A stretch of 7,824 bases of DNA from an uncultured Bacillota bacterium (GTDB lineage: Bacteria > Bacillota > Clostridia > Peptostreptococcales > Anaerovoracaceae). Location: NCBI GenBank assembly GCA_946631075.1, contig CAMOZS010000074.1, positions 1 through 7,824 on the forward strand, in the 5' to 3' direction. Below the pieces are notes generated by a model. The model had not been told where the DNA came from. It saw only the letters and a list, made by a program, of their open reading frames with translations, and did no database searches. Position 1 is the stretch's first letter. Every line of letters begins with the position of its first letter. The translations under genes and the position numbers were made by a program. Positions 1-7,674 of this stretch are shown one piece after another.

Positions 1-340
1 CCTGGACAGCTTCGCCAAGCAGCTGTTCGGAACCTCCACACGGACCAAGTTCCGCCCCCATCATTTCCCCTTTACCGAGCCCAGCGCCGAGATGGACGTC
101 TCCTGCTTCAAGTGCGGGGGCAAAGGCTGCAGAGTCTGCAAGGGCAGCGGCTGGATCGAGATCCTGGGCTGCGGCATGGTCCATCCCAACGTACTCAAGG
201 TCGGAGGCCTGGATACAGAGAAATATACCGGATTCGCGTTCGGTCTGGGAGTAGAGCGTGTCGCCATGCTCAAGTACGGTGTAGATGATATCAGATTGTT
301 CTATGAGAACGATATGCGTTTCATCAATCAGTTCAAATAG
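1..340 (+). CDS. pheS: Phenylalanyl-tRNA synthetase alpha subunit, C-terminal part (5' truncated by window)
   Basis: This is the last 112 codons of PheS, the catalytic alpha subunit of the cytoplasmic (alpha-beta)2 enzyme that charges tRNA-Phe with phenylalanine. The first full codon starts at base 2 and the gene ends in TAG at 338-340. Class II motif 2 is visible as KFRPHHFPFTEPSAE (bases 47-91), which helps bind ATP and the tRNA acceptor end. Motif 3 is GFAFGLGVERVAML (bases 230-271), with the ATP-binding arginine. Between them lies a cysteine cluster, CX2CX4CX2C (bases 104-139), followed by GWIEILGCGMVHPNVL. As far as I know, such a cluster is found in Firmicutes PheS and absent from the E. 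coli enzyme. The N-terminal coiled-coil arm and motif 1 lie outside the window. pheT follows after 22 bases, as is usual for the two subunits. Confidence 0.97.
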   Translation, partial: LDSFAKQLFGTSTRTKFRPHHFPFTEPSAEMDVSCFKCGGKGCRVCKGSGWIEILGCGMVHPNVLKVGGLDTEKYTGFAFGLGVERVAMLKYGVDDIRLFYENDMRFINQFK

Positions 341-362
341 ACAGTCAGGAGGATAGATAACA

Positions 363-2834
363 ATGTTAGTTCCAATGGAATGGTTAAATGATTATATAGA
401 CCCGGGTGTTTCCACCGATGAATTCTGTGACCGGATGATCATGTCCGGATCCAACCTGGAGACCTGCGAGGAGATGGGCACCGGCATGGAGCGTGTCGTT
501 GTCGGCCGCATCGCCAAGATCGAGCCCCATCCGGACGCGGACAAGCTGGTAGTCTGCCAGATGGATGTGGGAGAAGAGGACCTGCTGCAGATCGTCACGG
601 GAGCACCGAACGTATTCGAGGGAGCATATGTCCCTGTGGCCCTGCATAAGAGCCGGATCCCCGGACCCCTCCACGGCCAGCCCAAACAGGAGGGCGGGGT
701 CAAGATCACCAAGGGCAAGCTGCGCGGGGTAGCATCCTACGGCATGCTGTGCTCCTGCAGTGAGCTGGGCTACGAGGACAAGGTCGTCCCCGTTGCTCAC
801 AAGGACGGGATCTGGATCCTGAACGATGAATATGAACCGGGCGCTGATTTCGCCGAGGCCCTGGGACTGAAGTCCGCAGTCGTCGATTTCGAGATCACTC
901 CCAACCGTCCGGACTGCCTGGCCATGGTCGGCATGGCAAGAGAGGCTTCCGCCACCTTCGGCAAGCCCTTCAGCTATCCGGATATCGATATCAAAGAAGA
1001 AAACGGACAGGGCGAAGCCAAGGATCACGTCTCCGTAGAGATCAACAATCCGGAGAGCTGCCTCCGCTATGTGGCCAGAGTCGTCACCGACGTCAAGGTG
1101 GAGCAGTCCCCCTGGTGGCTGCAGAAGCGGCTCATGTACGCCGGCATGCGCCCCATCAACAATATCGTCGATATCACCAACTTCGTCATGCTGGAATACG
1201 GCCAGCCCATCCACGCCTTCGACATCAATCAGGTGAAGGGGGGTAGGATCATCGTAGAGAATGCCAAACCGGGTGAGAAGTTCACCACCCTGGATGAGAA
1301 CGAGCGGACCCTGCAGGGGAGCATGCTCATGATCAAGGACGCGGAGCGGTCCATCGCGGTCGCCGGCGTCATGGGCGGTCTGAACTCGGAGATCGAGGAG
1401 GACACACAGACCATCATCATCGAGTCCGCCAACTTCGCCGGAGACAGCGTCCGCAGGACAGCCAAGGAGCTGGGCCTGAGGACCGAGGCTTCCTCCCGTT
1501 TCGAGAAGGGGATCGACCCCAACCTGTGCGCTGACGCGGCCGACAGAGTCTGCCGTTTGATCGAGCTGGTAGGCGCCGGCAAGGTCTGCAAAGGCAGGGT
1601 CGACGTTTATCCGAATCCTCAGGAGGCAAGGACCATCGATGTCAGAGTCAGCCGGATCAACGCTGTCCTGGGCATCGACCTTTCCAGAGAAGAGATGGTA
1701 TCCATGCTCCAGAGCCTGGAGATCCGTGTGGAAGGATCCGGCGACATCATGACCGTGACCGGACCCACCGTCCGTCAGGACCTGGTCCAGGAAGAAGATT
1801 ATATCGAAGAGATCGCCCGGATGTACGGCTATGACAAACTGCCGGTCACCCTGCCCAGAAGCAGCAATGAAGCCAGTGTTCCCTACGGATGGCAGCTGCG
1901 CGACCTGGTCAGAGACAGCCTTTGCGCTATGGGACTGAACGAGATCCAGACCTACTCCTTCGTCAGCCCCAGATCCGTGGACAATGTCCGGATCGCGGAG
2001 GATTCCTGGGAAAGAGCCTTCGTCCGCATCATCAATCCGCTGGGCGAGGAGAACTCCGTCATGCGGACCATCCTGACCCCCAACATGCTGGAGACCCTGG
2101 CCAGGAACTACAATCGCAAGATCGAGAAGGCCAAGGCTTTCGAGATCGGCAACACCTTCATGGCAAGCGAACTGAATCGGGATCATCTGCCCGATGAGGA
2201 ATATTCCCTCTGCATCGGTATGTACGGCAAGGGCGAGGACTTCTTCAGCCTCAAGGGCGTCGTCTGCGAGCTGCTGGCCATCCTGGGGATCCGGGAGCCC
2301 ATCTTCACCGCAGAGTCGGAATACGGCCCCTACCATCCCGGCCGCTGCGCCCGGATCAGTGTCGAGGCTTCCGCTGAGATGAAGGCTGTGGGAGTCGATA
2401 CCGAAGAACTGGGCATCATGGGCGAGATCCATCCGGACGTTGCCGAGAAATACGGCATGAAGGGTGAGCGGATCTACTGCTGCGAGATCATGTGCGGAGC
2501 CCTGGAGCGCAAGGCCAATACAGAGATCGTCTACACCCCGCTGCCCAAGTTCCCGTCCACGGCGAGAGACATCGCCCTCCTGGTGGATGAGGATATGGAA
2601 GTCGGCCGGATCGAGGCGGTGATCAGGGAATTCGGCGGCAGTATCCTGGAGGATGTCCGCCTGTTCGACGTCTACCGGGGCCAGCAGGTCGACGAGGGCA
2701 AGAAGAGCGTTGCCTTCTCGCTGATCTACCGGGATAAGGATAAGACCCTGACAGATGAGGAAGTCACAGAGGTGCACAGCGGTGTTCTGGATGCACTCAA
2801 AGATAAGCTGAATGCGGTTTTGAGAGAAATGTAG
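363..2834 (+). CDS. pheT: Phenylalanyl-tRNA synthetase beta subunit
   Basis: A complete 823-residue PheT, close to the usual bacterial length of about 800. It partners PheS in the (alpha-beta)2 synthetase and carries the editing site that removes mischarged tyrosine. Domains in order: an EMAPII-like tRNA-binding OB fold (about residues 40-150, with RIAKIEPHPDADKL); the B1 signature DFEITPNRPDCLAMVG (175-190); the B3/B4 editing region (about 210-390, with NNIVDITNFVMLEYGQPIHAFD and VAGVMGG); B5 (about 420-495); the catalytic-like core (about 500-710); and a C-terminal ferredoxin-like anticodon-binding domain (about 726-823). In B5, D473, D479, E482 and E483 have the spacing of the family's magnesium ligands. 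The ATG is supported by AGGAGG at 347-352, ten bases upstream. Codons 2 and 8 are TTA, yet TTA, CTA and TCA are absent from the rest of the gene. The TAG stop overlaps the ribosome binding site of zapA, so the two genes are probably co-transcribed. Confidence 0.98.
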   Translation: MLVPMEWLNDYIDPGVSTDEFCDRMIMSGSNLETCEEMGTGMERVVVGRIAKIEPHPDADKLVVCQMDVGEEDLLQIVTGAPNVFEGAYVPVALHKSRIPGPLHGQPKQEGGVKITKGKLRGVASYGMLCSCSELGYEDKVVPVAHKDGIWILNDEYEPGADFAEALGLKSAVVDFEITPNRPDCLAMVGMAREASATFGKPFSYPDIDIKEENGQGEAKDHVSVEINNPESCLRYVARVVTDVKVEQSPWWLQKRLMYAGMRPINNIVDITNFVMLEYGQPIHAFDINQVKGGRIIVENAKPGEKFTTLDENERTLQGSMLMIKDAERSIAVAGVMGGLNSEIEEDTQTIIIESANFAGDSVRRTAKELGLRTEASSRFEKGIDPNLCADAADRVCRLIELVGAGKVCKGRVDVYPNPQEARTIDVRVSRINAVLGIDLSREEMVSMLQSLEIRVEGSGDIMTVTGPTVRQDLVQEEDYIEEIARMYGYDKLPVTLPRSSNEASVPYGWQLRDLVRDSLCAMGLNEIQTYSFVSPRSVDNVRIAEDSWERAFVRIINPLGEENSVMRTILTPNMLETLARNYNRKIEKAKAFEIGNTFMASELNRDHLPDEEYSLCIGMYGKGEDFFSLKGVVCELLAILGIREPIFTAESEYGPYHPGRCARISVEASAEMKAVGVDTEELGIMGEIHPDVAEKYGMKGERIYCCEIMCGALERKANTEIVYTPLPKFPSTARDIALLVDEDMEVGRIEAVIREFGGSILEDVRLFDVYRGQQVDEGKKSVAFSLIYRDKDKTLTDEEVTEVHSGVLDALKDKLNAVLREM

Positions 2835-2844
2835 GAGAGGTTCC

Positions 2845-3408
2845 ATGGAAACAAACAAGGTAAAAGTGAAAATCTACGGACAGGAGTACACCATTGCCGG
2901 TGACATGTCAAAAGAAGAGATCATTCAGGTTGCTGCGCACGTTGACATGAAGATGCAGGAGATCGCTGAGGCGGCAAGAGCCGCGGGCGCGGTCCCGGCC
3001 AACATCGCCATCCTTTCGGCGATCAATATCGCCAGTGAATACTTCAAGACACTGGATGATATGGAGGAGATCAAGAGGCTGAACATCCAGCTGGAGAAGG
3101 ATGCCCAGCACTACGTGCAGCTGTGGGACGAGGCCAAGAAGAGCTATTCCGACTACAAGGAAGAGACCCTGCAGATGCAGCAGCAGAAGGAAGACCTGAT
3201 GGAGGGGATCCGTCAGAGAGACAATGAGATCCTCCGCCTCAAGGAATCTGTGGAATCGGCCAAAGAGCAGGCTCAGTCCGGCATGGAGGAAGTCGTTTCC
3301 GAGATCGAGAACAAATGCAGAGAACTGGAGAACAGCTTCTTTGACCTTCAGATGGAGAACCTCCAGCTGAAGAAGGAACTGGAAAAATACAAGAACAGCA
3401 ATCAGTAA
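2845..3408 (+). CDS. zapA: Cell division protein ZapA family, with long C-terminal coiled coil
   Basis: A 187-residue cytoplasmic protein of the ZapA family, which binds FtsZ and bundles its filaments in the division ring. The N-terminal domain (about residues 4-75) fits the family: the strand KVKVKIYGQEYTIAGD, a helix with HVDMKMQEI, then PANIAILSAINIASEYF, the long helix that forms the dimer and tetramer. From about residue 72 to the end the sequence is almost continuous heptad-like, Glu/Lys/Gln-rich coiled coil. That makes it about twice the length of classic ZapA (roughly 85-110 residues). ATG at 2845 is preceded by AGGAGAGG (2833-2840), which overlaps the pheT stop. mutS2 starts six bases after its TAA. 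A zapA gene between pheT and mutS2 is a known Firmicutes arrangement, which supports the call. The coiled-coil half resembles many unrelated proteins, so the identification rests on the N-terminal domain. Confidence 0.87.
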   Translation: METNKVKVKIYGQEYTIAGDMSKEEIIQVAAHVDMKMQEIAEAARAAGAVPANIAILSAINIASEYFKTLDDMEEIKRLNIQLEKDAQHYVQLWDEAKKSYSDYKEETLQMQQQKEDLMEGIRQRDNEILRLKESVESAKEQAQSGMEEVVSEIENKCRELENSFFDLQMENLQLKKELEKYKNSNQ

Positions 3409-3414
3409 GGTTAC

Positions 3415-5790
3415 ATGAGAAACAAAACATATCAGGTTCTCGAATATGGCAAGATCATTCAGATGCTGAAGGAGCAGGCAGGTTCTGAGATGACCAGGCA
3501 GGTCATCTCAGAACTTGCTCCTGTTTTTGATGCCCGCGATATTCGGGACCGGCAGCAGGAGACAACGGAGGCGGTCCGCCTGATCCAGGCCAAGGGACCC
3601 CTTCCCATCGGCGGATTTTATGATATAGAGACGATCGTGTCGTTCGCGTGCAAGGGCGGAGTACTGACTCAGGCCCAGCTTTTGCGTGTCCTCTATAACA
3701 TGAAGACGGTGCAGAACGTCCTGAACTTCCTGCGGGGACAGGACGTGCCCAGCCTTCCCCTGATCGAGCAGATCGCGGAGGTCCTGGTGGCCCATAAGTC
3801 CCTGGCTGAGGAGATCGACCGCTGCATCCTGTCCGAGGACGAGATGGCGGACAACGCCAGCCCCGAGCTTCGGACCATACGCAGGTCCATCGTCCGGCAG
3901 AACGAGTCCCTCAAGGCCAGGATGAACCAGATCCTGAACACGGCCCAGCACCAGAGCCTGCTTCAGGACGCCATCATCACCATGCGAAACGGCCGCTATG
4001 TCATCCCGGTCAAGCAGGAGCACAAGGCGGCGGTGCCGGGGATCATCCACGACCAGAGCGGCAGCGGGGCGACCCTGTTCATCGAGCCCCAGGCCATCGT
4101 CAATATGAACAATGAGCTCCGTCAGCTGCAGCTGGACGAGCAGGCGGAGATCCAGCGGATCCTGACCGCATTTTCCGAGGCGGTGGCGGAGCACCACCAC
4201 GATCTGAACAACAACCAGAAATTGCTCTGTCATCTGGACCTCTTCATGGCCAAGGGCAAACTGTCCCTGCAGATGAACGGGGAGGAGCCGGAGATCGCCG
4301 ATGACGGCATATTGCTTTTGCGGCAGGCGGCCCATCCCCTGATCGATCCTAAGAAGGTGGTCCCGGTCAACATCTCCATCGGGGACGGCTACCGGACCCT
4401 GGTGGTCACCGGCCCCAATACCGGAGGCAAGACGGTCACCCTGAAGACGGCTGGACTGCTGAGCCTGATGGCCCAGACCGGCCTCCATATACCGGCGGCG
4501 CCGGGGAGCCGGGTGCCGGTATTCCGCAAGGTCTTCGCCGACATCGGCGATGAGCAGAGCATCGAGCAGAGCCTTTCGACCTTCTCCTCCCACATGGCCA
4601 ATCTGGTCAGCATCATGGAGGAGGCGGACGAGCAAAGTCTGGTCCTGCTGGATGAGCTTGGCGCGGGTACCGACCCCACGGAGGGAGCGGCCCTGGCCAT
4701 TGCCATACTGGAGGAGCTGGGACGAAAAGGGGCCTGCATCATGGCCACCACCCATTACACGGAACTGAAGAAATACGCTATCCAGGAGGAGGGAGTCCAG
4801 AACGCGTCCATGGAATTCGACGTGGAGACCCTCCGTCCGACCTATAAACTGACCATCGGACTTCCGGGCAAGTCCAACGCCTTTGAGATCGCTTCCAAGC
4901 TGGGTCTTTCGCCGGCTCTGACCGACCGGGCCCGCCAGCTTTTGGAAGGGGGCGACATCGCCTTCGAGGACGTGATCAGTTCTCTGGAGGAGGACCGCAA
5001 GAAGATCGAGGCGGAGAAACAGGAGCAGATCCGGATGACCGAGGAGATCCGGGCCAGACAGGAAGCTCTGGAGCGGGAGGAGAAGAAGCTGAAGGAGCGC
5101 CGGGAGAAGGCTCTGGCCGAGGCCAAGGAAGAGGCCAGGGACATCGTCCGGGAGGCCAGGGAAGTCTCCGATGAGATCCGGGCCGAGCTCAAAGAGCTGG
5201 CCAAGCTGGACAGCCTGGGCGAGAGGAACAAACGCTACGACGCCAGCCGGCGAAGGCTGAGAGAGCTGGAGAAAAAGAACCGGGCAACCATCCAGAGGGA
5301 GGAGAACACCAAGCCGGTGGATCCTTCGACTCTGAAGATCGGCGACCGGGTCAAGGTCCTTACCATTGGACAGAACGGAGAGCTGATCTCCCTGCCGGAC
5401 GAGAGGGGAGAGATGCAGGTCCAGGTGGGCATCATGAAGGTGGGAGCCCATATCGACGACATCATGCTGATCGACCAGAGACGGCCCAAACCCAGGGCCC
5501 GGTCCGGCCGCCACGGGCAGATGTACCATCAGAAGGCCAAGATGGTGGCAACTTCTGTGGATGTCCGCGGAAAAAACCTTGACGATGCCGTTATGGATGT
5601 GGAAAAATATATAGATGACGCCTTTTTGGGAGGCCTGCCTGAAGTGACCATCATCCACGGCAGGGGCGAGGGGATCCTGAGCAAGGGGATCCGGGCCCGG
5701 CTGCGGCAGAACAGGAATGTCAAAGAGTACCGCCGGGGAGCCATGGGCGAAGGCGGCGACGGCGTCACCGTCGTGAAATTAAAGGTTTAA
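3415..5790 (+). CDS. mutS2: MutS2 ATPase with KOW-like and Smr domains
   Basis: A complete 791-residue MutS2, of normal length. The family lacks the mismatch-recognition domains of MutS. In some bacteria it suppresses recombination; in Bacillus it has been shown to act on collided ribosomes. Visible parts: lever and clamp helices (about residues 1-310); an ABC-type ATPase with Walker A GPNTGGKT (333-340), signature STFSSHM (388-394), Walker B LVLLDELGAGTDP (409-421, with D413 and E414) and the switch histidine in TTHYTE (445-450); a charged coiled coil (about 518-630); a KOW-like segment KIGDRVKVLTIGQNGE (641-656); and an Smr domain (about 711-791). The Smr motifs are VDVRG (715-719) and HGRGEG (748-753), against the more usual LDLRG and HGKGTG, so the acidic residue, arginine and histidine are kept. 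The start at 3415 matches the typical MutS2 N-terminus. AAGG at 3407-3410 is a weak, close ribosome binding site, which suggests translational coupling to zapA. Confidence 0.97.
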   Translation: MRNKTYQVLEYGKIIQMLKEQAGSEMTRQVISELAPVFDARDIRDRQQETTEAVRLIQAKGPLPIGGFYDIETIVSFACKGGVLTQAQLLRVLYNMKTVQNVLNFLRGQDVPSLPLIEQIAEVLVAHKSLAEEIDRCILSEDEMADNASPELRTIRRSIVRQNESLKARMNQILNTAQHQSLLQDAIITMRNGRYVIPVKQEHKAAVPGIIHDQSGSGATLFIEPQAIVNMNNELRQLQLDEQAEIQRILTAFSEAVAEHHHDLNNNQKLLCHLDLFMAKGKLSLQMNGEEPEIADDGILLLRQAAHPLIDPKKVVPVNISIGDGYRTLVVTGPNTGGKTVTLKTAGLLSLMAQTGLHIPAAPGSRVPVFRKVFADIGDEQSIEQSLSTFSSHMANLVSIMEEADEQSLVLLDELGAGTDPTEGAALAIAILEELGRKGACIMATTHYTELKKYAIQEEGVQNASMEFDVETLRPTYKLTIGLPGKSNAFEIASKLGLSPALTDRARQLLEGGDIAFEDVISSLEEDRKKIEAEKQEQIRMTEEIRARQEALEREEKKLKERREKALAEAKEEARDIVREAREVSDEIRAELKELAKLDSLGERNKRYDASRRRLRELEKKNRATIQREENTKPVDPSTLKIGDRVKVLTIGQNGELISLPDERGEMQVQVGIMKVGAHIDDIMLIDQRRPKPRARSGRHGQMYHQKAKMVATSVDVRGKNLDDAVMDVEKYIDDAFLGGLPEVTIIHGRGEGILSKGIRARLRQNRNVKEYRRGAMGEGGDGVTVVKLKV

Positions 5791-5794
5791 GGAT

Positions 5795-5800
5795 TATAAT
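5795..5800 (+). promoter_or_regulatory. Possible -10 hexamer upstream of argS
   Basis: A perfect TATAAT lies just after the mutS2 stop, 31 bases before the argS start. The spacing would suit a promoter of argS with a short leader. No good TTGACA-like -35 box is seen 16-18 bases upstream, where the sequence is the GC-rich end of mutS2, and there is no TGn extension. It may be a weak secondary promoter or chance in an AT-rich gap. argS can equally be read from the upstream operon. Confidence 0.3.
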
Positions 5801-5830
5801 ATTGAGGAATACAGACGAAGGAGAAAGAGC

Positions 5831-7543
5831 ATGATCAATTACACAGAAAAAATCGCAGAACTTCTGGCACCGCATATCGAAGGTCTGGACGCCGCAGAGA
5901 TCAGAGAAATGATCGAGACGCCGGCGGACTCTTCCATGGGAGACTACGCGCTTCCCTGTTTCAAACTGGCAAGAGTGCTGCGCAAGGCGCCGCCGATGAT
6001 CGCCAAGGGCATCGCGGAGGCGATCGCGGATGAGCCCCTGTTCGCTAAAGTCGAGCAGGTGAACGCCTATGTGAACATGTTCCTGGCCAGAGAAGCCTTC
6101 GCGGGCGAGGTCATCTCCGAAGTCATCGCCAAAGACGCCGACTACGGCAGGAGCGATATCGGCCAGAACCGGAAGGTGATCGTGGAGTACTCATCTCCCA
6201 ACATCGCCAAGCCCTTCCATATCGGCCACATCCGCAGCACCGTTATCGGAAACTCTATTGCCAACATCTATGACTTCCTGGGATACGACATCTTCCGGAT
6301 CAACCACCTGGGCGACTACGGGACCCAGTTCGGCAAGATGATCGTGGCCTACCGCAAGTGGGGCAACAGGGAAGATGTCATCAATGAGCCCATCAAGACC
6401 CTGCTGGAGTACTACAAGAAGTTCCACATCGAGGCGGAGAAGGATCCGTCCCTGGAGGACGAGGCCAGAGCTACCTTCACCAAGCTGGAGCACGGCGAGA
6501 AGGAAGAGGTTGAGCTGTGGCAGTGGTTCCGGGATGAGTCTCTGAAGGAGTTCAACCGGGTCTACGACATGCTGGGGATCAGCTTCGATTCCTACAACGG
6601 AGAGAGCTTTTATTCCGATAAGATGCCCCGCTTCGTCAAGGAGCTGGAGGACAAGGGCCTTCTGGAAGAGGACGAGGGAGCACAGATCGTCCGCCTGGAT
6701 GACTACAATCTGCCGGTGGCTCTGATCACCAAGTCCGATGGTTCCACCCTGTACATCACCAGGGACATCGCGGCGGCCGTATACCGCAAGGAGACCTATG
6801 ATTTCTACAAGAACATCTACGTGGTCGCATCCCAGCAGAACCTGCACTTCCAGCAGTGGATCCAGATCCTGGAGATGATGGGATACGAATGGGCCCGCGA
6901 CTGCGTCCACGTTCCCTTCGGTCTGGTCAGCATGGAGGAAGGTACCATGTCCACCAGAGAGGGCAGGGTCATCTTCCTGGAAGACGTCCTGAACCGGGCG
7001 GTCGATCAGACAAGAGAGATCATCAAAGAAAAGAATGTCAATACAGAGAACATCGAGGAGACAGCGGCTGCCGTCGGTATCGGCGCGGTCATCTTCAATG
7101 AGCTGTCCAACTACCGGATCAAGGACTATGTCTTCTCCTGGGAGCACGTGCTCAACTTCGAAGGCGAGACCGGTCCCTACGTCCAGTACACCCACGCCAG
7201 AGCCTGCAGCATCCTCCGCAACGCGGGAGAGGATATCGTCGCTAAAGCAAAGGCTGGCTTCGACCCGTCCTACATCACCGGCGACAGCGCCCACGAGCTG
7301 GTCACCCTGCTCTATGAGATGCCGGCAGTGATCCAGGAAGCGGGCGAGAAGTACGAGCCCTCTGTCGTGACCCGGCATATCGTCGATATCGCCCAGGCCT
7401 ACAACCGCTTCTATCACGATGAGCACATCCTGGTAGACAACGAGGACGAGAAGGTCGCCAAGGTCGCCCTGGTCATGGCAACCAGAGCCGCCATCAGAAA
7501 CGGCCTGGCCCTGCTGGGAATGAAAGCCCCGGAGAAAATGTAG
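5831..7543 (+). CDS. argS: Arginyl-tRNA synthetase
   Basis: A complete 570-residue class I synthetase that charges tRNA-Arg with arginine in the cytoplasm. The N-terminal additional domain that contacts the tRNA D-loop covers about residues 1-85. The Rossmann core holds NIAKPFHIGHIRSTVIGN (124-141), with HIGH at 130-133 and a lysine at 127 just before it. In most ArgRS that lysine is thought to stand in for the missing KMSKS lysine. The KMSKS-equivalent loop is MSTREG (373-378), followed by RVIFLEDVL; many relatives have MSTRKG here. The C-terminal DALR-type anticodon-binding domain (about 450-570) shows VQYTHARACSILR (451-463) and AQAYNRFYHD (521-530). AAGGAGA at 5818-5824, six bases before ATG, sets the start. 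The gap from mutS2 is 40 bases. The TAG stop is followed by the hairpin-rich spacer, and its last G is part of the first inverted repeat. Confidence 0.97.
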   Translation: MINYTEKIAELLAPHIEGLDAAEIREMIETPADSSMGDYALPCFKLARVLRKAPPMIAKGIAEAIADEPLFAKVEQVNAYVNMFLAREAFAGEVISEVIAKDADYGRSDIGQNRKVIVEYSSPNIAKPFHIGHIRSTVIGNSIANIYDFLGYDIFRINHLGDYGTQFGKMIVAYRKWGNREDVINEPIKTLLEYYKKFHIEAEKDPSLEDEARATFTKLEHGEKEEVELWQWFRDESLKEFNRVYDMLGISFDSYNGESFYSDKMPRFVKELEDKGLLEEDEGAQIVRLDDYNLPVALITKSDGSTLYITRDIAAAVYRKETYDFYKNIYVVASQQNLHFQQWIQILEMMGYEWARDCVHVPFGLVSMEEGTMSTREGRVIFLEDVLNRAVDQTREIIKEKNVNTENIEETAAAVGIGAVIFNELSNYRIKDYVFSWEHVLNFEGETGPYVQYTHARACSILRNAGEDIVAKAKAGFDPSYITGDSAHELVTLLYEMPAVIQEAGEKYEPSVVTRHIVDIAQAYNRFYHDEHILVDNEDEKVAKVALVMATRAAIRNGLALLGMKAPEKM

Positions 7544-7583
7544 GCCGCGAAGCTCTGCGAAGCAGAGCATATAATACGCGGCC
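7543..7583. repeat. Nested stem-loop directly after argS
   Basis: The outer arms GGCCGCG (7543-7549) and CGCGGCC (7577-7583) are perfect inverted repeats. Inside them, GCTCTGC (7552-7558) and GCAGAGC (7562-7568) form a perfect 7-bp stem around a GAA triloop. GCGAAGC is a known very stable mini-hairpin core. The sequence after the inner stem is ATATAATA rather than a run of T, so it is not a standard intrinsic terminator, although it could protect the argS mRNA 3' end. A TATAAT at 7570-7575 lies between the inner and outer right arms; no -35 box accompanies it. Confidence 0.7.
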
Positions 7584-7588
7584 GTACG

Positions 7589-7633
7589 GTCGTAAGGATT
7601 GCCCGAGCCGCGCGAGGGAGGATGCCTTACGAC
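7589..7633. repeat. Perfect 9-bp inverted repeat with 27-base loop
   Basis: GTCGTAAGG (7589-7597) is exactly complementary to CCTTACGAC (7625-7633). The 27-base loop is GC-rich and could add a small CCC/GGG pairing (7602-7604 with 7616-7618). The loop ends in GGGAGG then ATG (7616-7624), but there is no gap between them, so this is a poor translation start. The function is unknown. It may be part of a structured RNA or of a palindromic repeat element. Confidence 0.65.
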
Positions 7634-7646
7634 ATTGCGAGAAAGA

Positions 7647-7663
7647 AGCGGGCAGGGCCCGCT
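7647..7663. repeat. Perfect 7-bp hairpin with AGG triloop
   Basis: AGCGGGC (7647-7653) pairs with GCCCGCT (7657-7663) around AGG. The hairpin is GC-rich and compact, with no T-run after it (the next bases are CTGGCGAGC), so it does not look like a terminator by itself. It is the third hairpin in the spacer. Confidence 0.6.
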
Positions 7664-7674
7664 CTGGCGAGCAA

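Noticed and set aside
981..992. Perfect 12-base palindrome GATATCGATATC inside pheT
   Set aside because: It encodes Asp-Ile-Asp-Ile in frame in the middle of a conserved gene. It is explained by coding and shows no sign of a site.
384..2858. An 824-codon open frame on the minus strand opposite pheT, with similar ones opposite mutS2 (3508-5658) and argS (6191-7570)
   Set aside because: All are codon-aligned with the sense gene, so they stay open only because the sense genes avoid TTA, CTA and TCA. The products show no recognisable family, and the sense genes are clear.
5791..5830. T-box or other riboswitch upstream of argS
   Set aside because: The gap is only 40 bases and has no stem-loop or T-box sequence.
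7541..7543. TAG as a sense codon (pyrrolysine) at the end of argS
   Set aside because: pheS, pheT and argS all end in TAG at the expected protein length, so TAG acts as a normal stop here.
7570..7575. TATAAT as promoter of the radical SAM gene or of a small RNA
   Set aside because: No -35-like hexamer lies 16-18 bases upstream and there is no extended -10. The site is the internal loop of a hairpin, so it may be chance.
7543..7583. Rho-independent terminator after argS
   Set aside because: The hairpin is strong, but no T-run follows either stem; the next bases are ATATAATA and then GC-rich sequence.
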